From Polytrichum commune (taxonomy: Eukaryota > Streptophyta > Polytrichopsida > Polytrichales > Polytrichaceae): 64,000 bases of DNA. The notes beneath the pieces are model-generated. The model worked only from the letters and a program-made list of their open reading frames with translations. It was not told the DNA's origin and searched no databases. Positions 48,297-60,338 of this stretch are shown one piece after another. The first letter of the stretch is position 1. Each line of letters starts with the position of its first letter. Location: the NCBI GenBank assembly GCA_950295325.1, contig OX485807.1, positions 38,842,440-38,906,439 on the forward strand, written 5' to 3'. A program made the translations under genes and the position numbers.

Positions 48297-49720
48297 AGTA
48301 ACTTAGAGTAGAGGCGCCATAACCAATCACTTAAGAGAGTATGTGCCAAGTTTGGAGAAGTATAAGGCAGTGCAAATTTTTCACATGTAGAAAGATGGAA
48401 ATCAAGAGGATTGCAACATTTTAGCAGTTCTATTCCTTACATTAAAATTGTTGCGAATTCTTGAAGCTAAAAGTTGGCCCAAACATATTACCAATGTCCA
48501 GAGTCCACCAATACTGCTCATTTAAATTGCTCATTCGTCCTCATTTAGCATTCAAACCCGTGACATGTGTCATGGCACTATTGGTTCCAGCCTTATCAAA
48601 CTTAAGTTCTAGCATGATTGAAATCTCGGTTGCCTATACATTGCCGATGGGGTCATGATCGGGAATAAGTGCCTTTACTATAATTGCCTCTTGTCATTAA
48701 TTAACCTATTGCAAGGCATCCCGTTCTAGAATGATCCATGTTCTTCAAGGTTACTTAGAGTAGAGGCGCCCATCACTAATCACTTAGGAGATTTTGCACC
48801 GAATCTAAAAATATATAAGGTGATACAAACTTTTATCATGTAGGAAGATAGTAATTAGGAGGATTGCGAGTTTTTTGGTAATTTTTTTCTTTAAAATAAA
48901 ATTATTGAGAATTTTTGAAGCCAAATGTTGGCCCGAACATATTACCAATGGTTGGAGTTTGCCATAACTGTTCATTTTAACCGTTCATTCCTCATCACTT
49001 TAGCACTAAAAAACAAGGACATGTACCATGGCACTATTGGTTCCAACATGATCAAAATCTGGCCCCAACCTTATCAAATTCCAGTCTTGGCTTGATTGAA
49101 CTTTAACCCCAACCCTGATGGAAATTCATTCCCACCCTTATTGAAATTATGGGTACCCTATAGATTGTTGATGGGTTCATGATTGGGAATAGGCACCTCT
49201 TCTACAATGACCCCTTTATTAGGATTAACTTAAAGGGATAGGCATAAGGAAATGATCAGTCAATTAGAGTGGAGGCGCCCATAACCGATCACTTAAGAGA
49301 CTCTACGCCAAATTGAGAGAACTATAGAGCAATGCGATTTTTCCATGTGTAAGAAGATTGAAATCATGAGGACTCTCATTTTTTCGGTAAGTTTATTCCT
49401 CTAATTGAAATTAATGTGATTTTTTGAAGTCAAAATTTGGCCGGAACAAATTATCAATGTCTAGGGTCTGCCATAACCGCTCACTTTAACCACTCATTCC
49501 TCCTCCCCTTATCACTCAAAACCAGGACATGTGTCATAGCACTATTGATTCCGGCCCGATCATAATTTAATCCCAGTCTCATTGGAAATTCAATCCCAGC
49601 CTGATCGAAATTGCAGTACCCTATAGATTGCCAATGGGGTTGTGATTAGGAACAGGCACCACTATTATGCTATGGCCTAATCACAGTTCTGCATGTTGGT
49701 TAATTAACAAGATTTTTCAG
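48297..49720. repeat. Three-copy tandem array, about 450-505 bp unit
   Basis: Copies start at about 48297, 48749 and 49256 with TTAGAGTAGAGGCGCC / TTAGAGTGGAGGCGCC. Each contains AATCACTTA-GAGA, a GTAGAAAGAT/AGAAGATTG-AAATCA-GAGGA block, TTGGCCC-AACATATTACCAATG, GACATGTG-CATGGCACTATTGG and a GATTG-CGATGGGGT-ATGATCGGGAATA ending. Copies are about 75% similar, so the array is old. Function unknown. Confidence 0.85.
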
Positions 49721-49904
49721 GAAACGTACCATTCCTTCCCTTTTCTAAGTTCACTATAAAGGTGTCATTATTTGACCTTGGGACTTCCCCCTTCAGAAAG
49801 TGGAACTACAAAGCCTTTGTTTCACTATGGCAGCTTTTCTTGCACTGGTAGATTTTAGAGCTATTAATGACGTTAATGGTGAGATGAGTTGTATAGGACT
49901 CATA
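49721..49904. other. Spacer, nothing recognised
   Basis: Short AT-rich spacer between the tandem array and dispersed repeat B copy 2. Confidence 0.4.
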
Positions 49905-50310
49905 TGTTTGTAAATTGTGGTGTTCCATTCAAATCATTCAACCATGGCCAAAGGTTCATTCCAATGTTGGACCAATATACATGGGAATGTATGGGTCTCA
50001 ATAACTAACAACAATACGGGTCTCAAAGAACATACATGTGGGTATCGCAACTATAATATCAATCAAATATTAATATTTGGTGGGTATCTCAAAGCAAAAG
50101 AGTCTTTGCATACCCTAGTTAACATCTAGACTAGTACCAATCCGAACTGCATTGATACTAGGACAATTTTATCTATATATGAAGTGTGCTCACACTGCAT
50201 AAACCCATATGACATCAAAAACAAAACAAAATTGTCAAACTCTCCTACCTTGTAGATATAAAAAATGTGAATCATTGTTATAGATACCCAAAAAGTATAA
50301 GGAACAAACA
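49905..50310 (+). repeat. Dispersed repeat B, copy 2
   Basis: Matches 46960-47395 with TGTGGGTATCGCAACTATAA, TTAATATTTGGTGGGTATCT, CATAAACCCATATGACATCA and TTGTTATAGATACCCAAAAA in the same order. Confidence 0.75.
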
Positions 50311-52559
50311 CGATATTTGTCTAACTTTGGTTCATTTCTCCTGCTACAACACTTATTTTGATTAGTGCGGTTCTTGATTAGGTCGAACCACGTCATCCAA
50401 AATCAACTTCTCTTTTGGTCCTTGATCATGTGTGCAAAGTGGCCCTCGATGGTGAACATAACCCATGTAAATCTTACGTAGTTGTCTTAAGAGAGAGAAA
50501 ATCTTCCATAACATTAATAAGCTAGTGGGAGTTGCACCCCTAACTAATACAAGGGGGTTTACTAAACAACAAGACTTGGGGGGTTTTAGGGCTTTGATTA
50601 GCAAGGAGTTATGGTCATGTAAAACATATACATGTCTAGTAAATACATGGGGTTTATATGATGGTCACCTCCCACACTCGGAGTTGTCCATAGTGGGTCC
50701 GACTAGCTAGGTTTCTTCTCTCTAAAAGTAGCCTTGTAGGGCTCGAACTACCCACCATGCTAGAAACCTCTAGGAGTCGGTATCCCTAGCTAGCGGTGGA
50801 CCATACAATGGGGTGAACAATGCTCAACTTAGCATGGCCACATTCCGGGGGAAGCCCAACATAACCGGGGAATAATTCCATTGTGATGCATGGACCCACA
50901 ACGATTGAGTAATGTTGTATCATATAGTTGATTAAACTCCTACAAAGTGTGATGCACTGTTCAAGATTGAAACCCTCATATGAGTTTCATTTTGAAGGGT
51001 TTTCAAATTGCAGCCCTTCCATTGAAAGGTTGGTCCAAATCCAAGACGTCAATCCAAGAATATAGAAATGAAATACAAAACTCATATTAAACTTGTGTAT
51101 GAATTATATGGTACATGCTTCCAATATAATGTGAAGAATTAAGAATCAACAGTGCTAGTTGGGATCACAAGTATGGCTTGCCATAGCGGCATTAGAGTTG
51201 GCCAATTAATCACGATCTCCTAGTCATTGCCACACAAGACCCAAGCTTCGTGCATACCTCGGTGTTCACAAACAGACGATAGCATCTCCACGAATTGATC
51301 AACAAGGTCATCGCTCCAACAAAAAATGTGTCACCAACCGGTTTAGCCATTGCATTGTTAATGTCCGTCTATCTGATTCTTCTACGGGACAATGCTTCGG
51401 GCTAAAAAAACTAACCGCATTGAATAATTAACATCTCGTAGTTAGTTCTATCCCTAGGCTCATGGTAATCCACCCCCCCCCCCTTGCTTCCATGCATGCA
51501 TGCCCGTCTGTCCCCTACTAGTGTGAAGTAGATTGGATCGGAAGCAACCAATTCAACGTGTCCGAATGGCAACCAAAACAAATCGATCCAACATGCTTCT
51601 CATTGTTGAAGTGTGTGGTGATGGAGACGAAGCAAATGGCGGATCCAGAGGAGAGGGGCATCCAAGGGCAGTCTAAGACATTACAAGTTTAGGGACAGAC
51701 GTGGTAGCGAGGAAGCAAAAGGGAAGGACTCTCGACTCGCGACTCTCGAGTCTCCACTCTCCAAGGACGAATGAAATTTGGCTGATCACTTTCCACAGGA
51801 ACAATGCTTGAGAAACAAATTATATTGAGGACTTCAAGTGACGTCTTTGTTTTCAATTTGGGGTGGCGTTTCGAAGGACTATCTTTAAAGATGTACATTT
51901 TCAAGGGCATTGAAGACTTCTATTTGGAACACCGGTGGTCCGGTGTAATGCAACTCAACTCCGAATCTAAACTATTAAAAAGAGAATCCTCATTATTAGC
52001 GGTTACTAATCGGAGTAGATATTCTCCCAAGCAAACCCAATGGCCACATAACCCAAAGGCACGTACCTTTAATCTGAAATTTACTTGTGAAAAAGTCAAA
52101 ATTTCTGAATATATATGAATGGGAAAATGTCAAATGCAACAGCGAGTGCACGTGAGCGGGCAAGGGAGTGGTAATTATAGTAGCTGGGGCTGGGTCTCAA
52201 CCCTAATATTATTATAATGACCTAAAGCTAACAAACATTCAGTGACACACGCGGCCGTTGTCCGATCCCCTTTGGCAACAGCAAATCCAACTGAGACGGC
52301 GGTAGACACAGGTTGACTTAGTTAATAGCAGTTTAGCTAAGCTTAGCTTATATAAAGTCCTCATCCACCATGAGCATCCTCACCTACACTCTAAAGAAAG
52401 AAGTAGCCGTAGTGAGGGCTGATGAGGCACCACCTGACTCAGATTTGCCGTCCTTCCGCTTTTCGTAGCAAGTCCCTAAGTAAACCGGTGGATGTCGGTC
52501 ACGGTCACTCGGTTAAATAAATCCGTTTTAAAATAGCTTGTTTACACTCGTAACATTAC
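50311..52559. other. Intergenic; no gene recognised
   Basis: Open frames reach 104 codons (51804-52118, plus) without domain or splice support. A C homopolymer lies at 51472-51483. A segment around 50390-50445 (TGATCATGTGTGCAAAGTGG) resembles one Harbinger-MITE terminus without a partner. Confidence 0.4.
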
Positions 52560-52562
52560 TAA

Positions 52563-53155
52563 GGGCCGGTTTACGCCGTGGACCATGGAAGATGGTCTTT
52601 TGTCCATGGTATGCTTTGATGGTCTCACATCCATGGCCTGATTTCTTAAAAAATCAATTTATAATGTCTTTGGGTCCCTCACTAGATGTAAACTGAATGT
52701 GGACCAAGAGGGATGACCATGCACCAAAAATTGAATGTACCAGTTTTTTTTAATATATGTCCAAAAAGGGTAGTTTTGAAAGAAGAAGAAAATTTAAAGT
52801 TTTATCATTTTATTTTTTGGTATTCTCTTGTCTTCGTCTTCCCTTCCCCAAGGGATAAATAAATAAATAAATAAAAATCCTTTAAATTCTATTATGACAA
52901 TACTTCTTTGCCACGGGCCCTTGCCATTTTCTACCAGAGCACCTTTTTTGGCCTCTCCCATCGCAAAACATGTTGGACCATGTCAATGGACAATGTAGGC
53001 CTTAAAATATGTCTTTTGGGGACCTTGAACTCCATGGTCGCTCTGGCATCTTTTCCTTGGTGTAAATCAAAGTAGTCATGGGACGAGTTCAACAACCAAT
53101 CACATATTTTATAGAGTTTTGGGACAAATTCATGGTCCATGTGGTAGACAACCCC
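52563..53155 (+). mobile_element. Harbinger MITE, 593 bp, TAA target duplication
   Basis: GGGCCGGTTTACGCCGTGGA with GGTTTAC-CC-TGGACCATG at the left pairs with CATGGTCCATGTGGTAGACA at the right. TAA is at 52560-52562 and 53156-53158. The outer and subterminal parts match the 56858-58019 element, including the CCTTGGTGTAAA and TAGGCCTTAAA-TAT blocks, but it lacks the transposase segment. It is thus a non-autonomous relative. Confidence 0.88.
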
Positions 53156-53696
53156 TAAGAGGTGGGTCTTGTTCTCTTTTTCAACGTTGGGTACAACCTT
53201 TATGCTCTACAATGTCAAAATGAGCACTCGTCGTTGATATCTCTATGTTGAACTCATATTCGGACTGAAAGATTTGAGATGTCATGGATTTCATAGCTAG
53301 GTTTTCGGATCTCAATGTTTTAATTTTTGGGCCCATATAACAAGCTCACTTGGTTGAAGTATGTTATGTTAAATGCATTAGGCCATGGCTCTTAAATGAC
53401 CACGATACCCCACTTTTTGGATGAGAGCATAGAGAAGTCTTGGCCTATAACCCAAAGTCTTTTTGAGTTTATAAGCCCTTGTAAGTGTAAACCCAAACTC
53501 CTGCCGCACATTCCACCGTGCCTACTTTCAAGAGTTGTCATGAAAATTCCCCTACAATCTTGGCTAACATTACCCAAATCTGCCATGTGGAATTACATGT
53601 ATGGGCTAAAATGTTATGGGCTATAGTTTAAGATTGCCTTCAAGGGTTTTCAATAGCCATGGCATAATGGCTTTTGTTCTAAGTGCACCCTAAAGT
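53156..53696. other. Spacer; no gene recognised
   Basis: No supported exon. Overlapping open frames on both strands near 53392-53626 carry no signature. Confidence 0.4.
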
Positions 53697-54262
53697 TAAG
53701 GCATGTGACCCTATCATAGACACTTCCTACTCCACAAACAATTTGGGTTGTTGGATCATATCGGAATCAATACATCCAATTATCGATTGTGAATCTCAAG
53801 GGTTGTCAATTCAAGTTTCATAAGTGGAGATGTCAAGGTTATAAGAGGTCAAATGGGTGGAGAGCTCCATTCTCTTCACATGTGATCACATAGACCTTCT
53901 CATTTATAAAAAAATGTTGAGCCTATCATCAGTGTCTATTGTAGGGTGATGTATGGTTCGACAAAAATAATCAACAGGCCTCAAGCTAAGGTGTGTGGCC
54001 ATATTATAGCCACTTCCCACTCTATAGACATCTTGGCCATTGGATCAAACCGGAATCAACCCATCCAATTAGCAATTGCAAATCACAAGGCTATCATTTT
54101 GAGTTCCATAAATGGAGATGTAAAAGTTATCAGAGGTCAATTAAGTGCATAGTTTCATTCTCTCCACATGTGATCACATAGACCTTCTCATCTACAGTAT
54201 GTTAAATGTGTGAGCCTATCGTTGGTGTTTACTGTAGGGTGATGTATGGTTCAACACAAAAC
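53697..54262. repeat. Two-copy direct duplication, about 290-bp unit
   Basis: Copies start AAGGCATGTGACCCTATCAT (53697) and AAGGTGTGTGGCCATATTAT (53985). Both end with CACATGTGATCACATAGACC, then TTCTCAT-TA and GTAGGGTGATGTATGGTTC. Shorter relatives, limited to the first 60-70 bp (AAGGCATGTGGCCCTATTGT, ATTGGATCGAACCGG), lie at 55540 and 55728. Confidence 0.85.
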
Positions 54263-54504
54263 AATCAAATTTTTGAATTTTTTTTTTGCCACGTGTTGTA
54301 TTCACATCGATCAACACCGTGGTCAATGGAAAGATTGAATATCGCATACAAGTGTACCCCTCCTTTCAACATAAAAAGTCAACATGTGTCATCATATCAT
54401 TCGCTCTTGCTAGCCGTACACCCCCCCAACACAATCTTTCTTCCCATCAGCCATGAACTTTGTGTCGGTCAAGCATATGGTAATTTATATATATATCCCA
54501 TCAA

Positions 54505-54870
54505 TTTTAGAATAATCCGTAGAATATACCTTAAATGCATAAAGCAAAACCGGAAGATGCGAAGATGTAACCGGCTGGATTTAGAATCACTAGGATCTTG
54601 ACCGACTATGCCCGAAAACTTCCCGGGTTGGCATTAGCTTTTTTGGCCTTCAGTCTGAATATTATTTTTAAAAAATATTTTTAAAAAACTTCCCGGGAAC
54701 TGGTTCCCAAGTCCAACTGGTCCCACGTTGTGATCTTTCGGTTTCTCTTTATTGATTTGAAGTATAAATTCATAGATTTACCCATACATTCCCCTAAAAG
54801 GATCCGTAATTTCCCCAACGTCTCGAACTTCAACCGGTTATTTCTCAAGCTCAACCGGTTCATCTAAAAC
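54505..54870. repeat. Inverted pair of dispersed repeat C
   Basis: Left arm 54505-54625 (AGAATATACCTTAAATGCAT, CTAGGATCTTGACCG, CCCGAAAACTTCCCGGG) faces a reverse copy at 54690-54870 (CCCGGGAACTGG, GATCTTTCGGTTTCTCTTTA, CAACCGGTT). A further plus-strand copy is at 38505-38645. The 54640-54690 centre is an AT-rich patch with TTTTTAAAAAA palindromes. Confidence 0.7.
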
Positions 54871-54877
54871 TACACTA

Positions 54878-55078
54878 ATCATCCCATTCAGTGTGTGTTC
54901 CTATACATAATTACGTGGTGCAATGTTTCACCTAAGAGAGTTCAATTTTCACTAACGAAAGTTCAAACATCATAGAACTTCATAAACGACTTTGCTTGAT
55001 AAAATATTACATTCTCATCAACTATGTATAGCACCACGTAACTCCAAATTATTAACACACACTAATTGGGATAATCGA
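54878..55078. mobile_element. Inverted-repeat MITE, same family as 9841-10025
   Basis: Left CACTAATCATCCCATTCAGT with TTACGTGGTGCAATG pairs with right CACCACGTAACTCC and ACACACACTAATTGGGA. The central part is non-coding. Confidence 0.65.
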
Positions 55079-55237
55079 CGTATCGCTCGGGTCTCCTCGT
55101 TCATTGTTGGGGAAGAACACATTGTAATGTTCTACTACCCTTGGAAACCGCGAGGTTATAAGGTACCTCCTACTCAAACGCCTATCATTCTTATCCATCA
55201 AAACCGGGAGTTGAAGGACAAGTCGTGACTAAGCGGC

Positions 55238-55293
55238 GATCGTTGAATCTAAGTTAAGGTCGGGCACTAAACCTTAACTTAGATTCAACGATC
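55238..55293. repeat. Perfect hairpin, 23-bp stem and 10-nt loop
   Basis: GATCGTTGAATCTAAGTTAA GGT is followed by a 10-nt loop (CGGGCACTAA) and by its exact reverse complement ending TTCAACGATC. Beyond the stem pairing stops at once on both sides, although GAAGGAC-type blocks recur in inverted order further out. It is too short and perfect to be an old element. Confidence 0.95.
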
Positions 55294-56857
55294 ACCACGT
55301 ACTTTGTGCCAACCTTAAGTTAATCGTCCTTCCCGCTAACCGGGACCACCTTTCCACGTGTTGTACAATGACTCGTTTCCTTTTCACAAAGCCTCGAAGG
55401 ACAATGTTGAGGAAATGGAGCCGTCCTTACAAAGGTTGCTTGTTAAAGTGCAACTCTATTTAACCTCCCACTTCGTCATGTGTCGTAGCATGCATCGCAT
55501 GCATGGGTGAAAGGGTGATGCTTTCTTACGCGTGGGAGGTAAGGTATAACGCCCGCCCTATTGTGAGCCCATTGGATCGAACCGGGGGTTTGATCCAACG
55601 GTCAATGTTCTTTGTAGGGTTGGAAGCGGCCCGGTGGGGACACGTTTCTTAGGTGTTGTTCTTTGAGTCAAGGATTCTCGCCGATCCTCTCGAGGTAACT
55701 TATCCCATGCACACGTTCTTATGTGTGGGTAAGGCATGTGGCCCTATTGTGGGCCCATTGGATCGAACCGGTAGTTTCAATCCAGTGGTTAGTATTGTTT
55801 ATGGAGTTGCTTTATCACTTTGCTCTTTTGCAATGTATAAGTCCTCCCAAAAAGGCCTACTTCAAGGCCTCGTATAAGAGCCTTGGCAAACGCCATGGCT
55901 AGATGGCTTGCTCTTTGAATTGGGTCCCCCACCGACCTCGAGAGGTGAAGGAAGTATAGGAACATCCACCCTCCCAACGCTTTGTAGTATTTTGTACATG
56001 TTCATGGGTCGGGTGAGGTCGGCAAGGCCCACAATTGAATGCCATTTGCTTTGAGTTTGTAAATGAGGCATAGTTTAAACAAGTCCATAGTTTTGGGGTC
56101 GAACAATGTTGTTGGATTAAGTTGGAGATTTTGAAGCTCCTTTTGGAGTTTTGAATCATTTGTAGTTGACTACGTTTTCAACTTAGATAACATTGATTTT
56201 GTGTGTGTGTGTGTGTGGGGGGGGGGGTAATAACAAGACATTTAGTTGTGGCCAATAGCAATCCTAGCAAGGATTATCACATACATATTTAACTCATCAC
56301 GGAACATTGAGCTCTTGATTTGGGATGGAGAAAAAAAGGTTGTTGAAATCCCAACACACCTCCAAAACCATGTAGTGTGGTCACGGACCCTCAAGTGTAG
56401 TGTGAAGGCATATGTGACCAACCCTTTAATCAAGTGCTATTTCAACGAATGTCTATTCATGTAGGTCCTCACACATGATACAATAGAATAAATCAACGGT
56501 TGTGAGCATTCGGAGTACCGTGGTCTCCCAGTTTTGTGTTAGGCCTACCTCCAAGAGATGGTTTTTGAAAATAATCCAAGTGACCATGAAACATGATCCA
56601 TTGGATGCCATGTAGGAATTCCATGCAGACTTTACATCCATCTTGCATTCACATACTCCATCGGTCCCTCAAGCATAGTGTGAAGCAAACTTGGACCGGC
56701 TCCGCCTTGAAGTGTAATGGGTACGGGCTCTCAGTCTCGTGTGTGAAGTGGCTCTAGGTGTGATAATTCCCATGACATAAAACTCAAAAAAAAACTGAGT
56801 AAATATTAGACTTTAGGTATTTCTCCAAGTTCAGTTTCAGTTTGTAACAACTACTAA
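55294..56857. other. Intergenic; repeat relics, no gene
   Basis: Includes two partial copies of the 53697 repeat (55540 and 55728), a (GT)n/G-run at 56200-56226, and two facing segments with CCTCAAG-GTAGTGTGAAG-type termini (56388 and 56668) plus GTGTGTGAAGTGGC at 56739, which look like relics of another Harbinger-type MITE. Confidence 0.45.
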
Positions 56858-58019
56858 GGGGCGGTTTACACTATGGACCATGAAGTCGTCCCACGTAAGA
56901 GGCCTATTTTGCATGGGACGACTTCATGGGACGACTTCCATGGTCCGAGTTACTAAAATATTAGTTTTCATGGTTCATGGGCCCTTCACTAGGTGTAAAC
57001 CGAATGTGGACCATGAAAAATGACCATGCACCAAAAAGTGGAGGTGCTGATTTTTTTAATAATTAAAAAAAAAACAGTTTTTGGAAAAAGTCAAGTTTGA
57101 CCATTCTCTTCACTTCTATTGACTTCTCTTCTCTTCACTTCTTTTCTCTTCATTTGTCTTGTAGTTTTTGCTTGCTTGAACCTAAAATTTCAGCAAGCAA
57201 TGGAGGAGAGGAGGAGGACATTTGTTTTGCTTTTAGGATTGTACATGTTTTTGTACATGCTCATAAAGCATGTGGTAGATATTCAAGCGCTGATTTTGCA
57301 AGGAGAATGGGAGAAGATAGCAATTTTGAGCTTGGTTTATGAGAATATGGGGTATAGAGAGAGGAGTATATGGAGTCAAGAACGGATGATTGGATTCGTA
57401 GACCGCTTATTGTTGGGTTCGTGGACGGAGAATGAATTTAGAAAGCGAACTCGAGTGACACACAATACATTCAGATTTTTGTGTGAGAGGTTAGGTCCAT
57501 ATTTCAGAAGAAAAAAAAATACTCAATTTAGGGTTACGGTGCCGGTGCAAGATAGGATAGCAATGTCATTGCATCGGTTGGACAGTGATGAAACGAACAA
57601 ATACAAACGATCAATTTCTTGCAAAAAAACGGGCCTTTTCTACTGTGCTTTCAACCATAACGGAAATATGTATTTACAGTATTACAGCCTTCTAATTGTA
57701 GCCGAAGAAAATCATTAATTAAGTCGGAAAAAAATCATTAAAAATCATTAAAAATCATTAAAACGGCATTTTTATGACATGGGCCCTTGCTCTTTTTCCC
57801 GGACCACCTATTTTGCTTGTCCCAACGGAAAACCCGTTGGACCATGGCAGTGGATAGAGTAGGCTTAAATATATATATTTTGTGGACCTCAACCTCCGTG
57901 GTCACTCTGCCATTTTTTCCTCGGTGTAAACCCAAGTCGTCCCGGGACGACTTCAACGTCCAATCACATCGCTTAGACGGCCGTGGGACGACTTCATGGT
58001 CCATAGTGTAAACCGCCCC
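56858..58019 (+). mobile_element. PIF/Harbinger transposon, internally deleted, 1162 bp
   Basis: The termini are perfect inverted repeats of at least 35 bp: GGGGCGGTTTACACTATGGA at the left matches the reverse complement of the right end, continuing through CCATGAAGTCGTCCCA. TAA flanks both ends (56855-56857 and 58020-58022), the target duplication of this superfamily. The subterminal GGGACGACTT motif is repeated four or more times. Inside is a truncated transposase frame (57200-57718). The perfect termini point to recent movement, but it could move only with a transposase supplied from elsewhere. Confidence 0.93.
57200..57718 (+). pseudogene. Truncated PIF/Harbinger transposase (N-terminal part only)
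   Basis: Open frame of 172 codons starting MEERRRTFVLL. It holds the family's N-terminal region: FRKRTRVTHNTFRFLCERLG (about residues 101-120), then RVTVPVQDRIAMSLHRL, typical of the HARBI1-like segment before the catalytic core. Right after this the sequence jumps to an unrelated stretch and stops, so the DDE nuclease domain is missing and no catalytic residues remain. A second in-frame ATG lies upstream at 57119. Length is about 40% of a normal plant Harbinger transposase. Confidence 0.85.
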
Positions 58020-58022
58020 TAA

Positions 58023-59094
58023 GCGTGCCCCTCTTAAACTTGTTATCAATTTGATACAATTTGGTCCTTCTAATTTGAATCGAAGTCTTTAATCCCACCA
58101 CAAATTGGGAACTTAGTGGAATAAAAATAGAAATAAGCGGACTCTACAATATTTAACTGGGTGCAAACATGGTAAAGTGGATCAAAAAAGTGCTTTGGTA
58201 TACTAAAACCATAATTTTTTGGTCAAAGGCCTAAAAGTAGTAGCAAAGAGTTATTTAAATTGGAATCTTTTTTATGATGACCTCTATTGTTGTGTTAAAT
58301 ACTCAAATGTAGAATATCAAGTTGAGATCTTCAATACTTAGCATCAAAAGTGATGCTCAAAAACAAATGGTTGAGTCTGGTTTTGGATGTAGATTTCATG
58401 ACCTTAACTATTTTGAAGTTAGAATTTTTTTATATTCCTTGAATTCATTATCTACTTGAGGGCATCACCACAAAACTTTGTAAAAAACCATCAATTTAAT
58501 GTAATTTTATCATATTTTAAACAAATTTTAGACAGTCACTTATTCAATATCACCTACTTGCACGCCACTTGCACCGCCTTCTGAAATAGGTAGACTTTTC
58601 TTGAAATTCTTTTTGTCATCATAAATTGCTTGGCTTTGTAGATCAAGATGTTTTTAAAATGTCTATGGTTTATTTCTTCACAATTTTCAAAGTTAGTACA
58701 TAAAATTGAATCACTTTCACTTAACACTAGGCAGGGATCATGAGTTGTCCACTTTACCGTGCTTGCACCCAACTGTGTTTCACTTCGTCTGTGCTCCAAA
58801 AGGTTACCAAGAAGTTGTTGACCATCTCATAAGTCAGGCCAACAACTTTTGAAGGGGACAACCACACAAGTTGAAAGGGACAACTAATAAGGAGTTTCAA
58901 GTAATGTATGCTTTGAAAACAATGTTCGAGAGTCATTTATATTGTATGGATGATCACTTGATGTAGACACATTGCAATTTAGGGCGTCGAAAGTTGTTAG
59001 AGGTGACGGGGCTTGACCCTTGTCCTTGTGTCGGGAATCCGTGGACAAACTTTGTTATAGAAGTGCATAGCCTTGGAAGTACTAAGTTCCTCGT
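58023..59094. other. Intergenic; no gene recognised
   Basis: AT-rich. A 35-bp phrase on TTTACC-TG-TTGCACCCA recurs in inverted form near 58160 and 58750 (GGGTGCAAACATGGTAAAGTGGA versus CCACTTTACCGTGCTTGCAC), so 58155-58775 may be a decayed inverted-repeat element. Confidence 0.4.
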
Positions 59095-59180
59095 GGAGAG
59101 AGAGAGGGTTTTTATAACGTATGAGAGAGTACCTCTCATTCATCCAACATAAATGTCTTGGAATAGTATGCAACCCATGC
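59095..59180 (+). repeat. Left arm of a 2.7-kb-spaced inverted repeat
   Basis: ACCTCTCATTCATCCAACAT, then AAATG-CTTGGAATAGTA, repeats in reverse orientation at 61741-61800. Both arms adjoin an AGAGAGAG / CTCTCTCT run on the outer or inner side. They may be the termini of one larger DNA element (59095-61830) that has since received two MITEs and repeat B. Confidence 0.7.
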
Positions 59181-60338
59181 GTTATTTATATAAAGGGGAT
59201 TTGACATTGGAAGTAGTTTCGAATTTCTTGAATTTGAGCTCGCCTGGGTCATTTGAGATGATATAGCCACAAACTTACACGGGGTCAAGTTTTTCTTATG
59301 AAGGATATTAGATGAGAGGTATGTTTGTATGTGATAGTCCCTCTCGTTGTTCTTCAGTAGGGTCATGCATTCAAGGTGACTGTATAAAGGTGAAAACGAC
59401 GGGAACCCTGTTTGGTTTGCATGTTTTGGTACTTAAAAAAGGGGGCACGGCCTTTAGCATTCGAGACCTTGATTTAAATGGTGAGATCATGTTAGTAGAT
59501 ATCCCGTACCTACTCAATAACTAATAGAATCATGTTAGTAGCAAATGGGTCTTAACTGGTTAGTTTTTATGACTAGCTCACTTCTCCTAGCATATGAAAC
59601 ACATGATGAGTACTGGATGGTTAAATCCCAAATTTGTTGATTATTGACTTAAAATGATTATCATATTCTGAACATGCAATCCAATATTTTTAAACACATG
59701 TTTTTTTTTTCCTTAAAAAAAACCCGTTCTTGGAGCCACACCAAACGACATACCAGTCAAATCTAGTTGTCCTAATAAGAGAGTTAACCGAAAAAAACAA
59801 GGTTGTCTACCTTACTACACTTCATAGCAGGTCTATAAACTCATCATACTCGGTTGGAGTTTTGCCACTAGAATTATTGTTTGTGTGAAATGGCAATACA
59901 TAACTATAGAGTACCCTATATGGCGTCGTCATACATATGATATGTACACCTAATTTATTTCAAAATCATGTTCAAAGTACGCCACATGGCCGGTGTGAAT
60001 GTCGTTAGTACCAATGTAGGTGAACCTACTTGAACTTTTGGCCCCAAAGGCGAAGCCGTCATTTATCCGGCCGTGGTACAATACGTAAGCTAATAACATT
60101 ACATGTATATTGGTAATTAGGGCTGCTTTACACACGGGCTTTACGTTACGTGTATTGCTATTATGAGGTTGATAACTCGTCCAAGAGTGCGTTGGGCTCT
60201 GTATTTGGTGTACCCAACAACATACCGCTCAAAATGTGATGAGATCAAGGGTGTGAACCACAAGGCTTCCGATAAGAAACGGAAAACGGGGTTATATTCT
60301 TGTTAAATACTTTTGGGATACATGATCCTCAAAACACC
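59181..60338. other. Stretch inside the inverted-repeat-bounded region; no gene
   Basis: Open frames under 80 codons with no domain. TTAGGGCTGCTTTACACACG at 60118 resembles a Harbinger-MITE end without a visible partner. Confidence 0.4.

Noticed and set aside
54206-54601. 131-codon plus-strand open frame
   Set aside because: It runs through two dispersed repeats without any domain and is broken in related copies (38505).
55261-55293. Hairpin considered as a rho-independent terminator or CRISPR spacer-repeat
   Set aside because: Setting is eukaryotic repeat DNA, there is no trailing T run, and there is no repeat-spacer periodicity anywhere in the window.
57738-58049. 103-codon minus-strand frame at the right end of the Harbinger element
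   Set aside because: It reads through the non-coding subterminal repeats and TIR, with no protein family resemblance.
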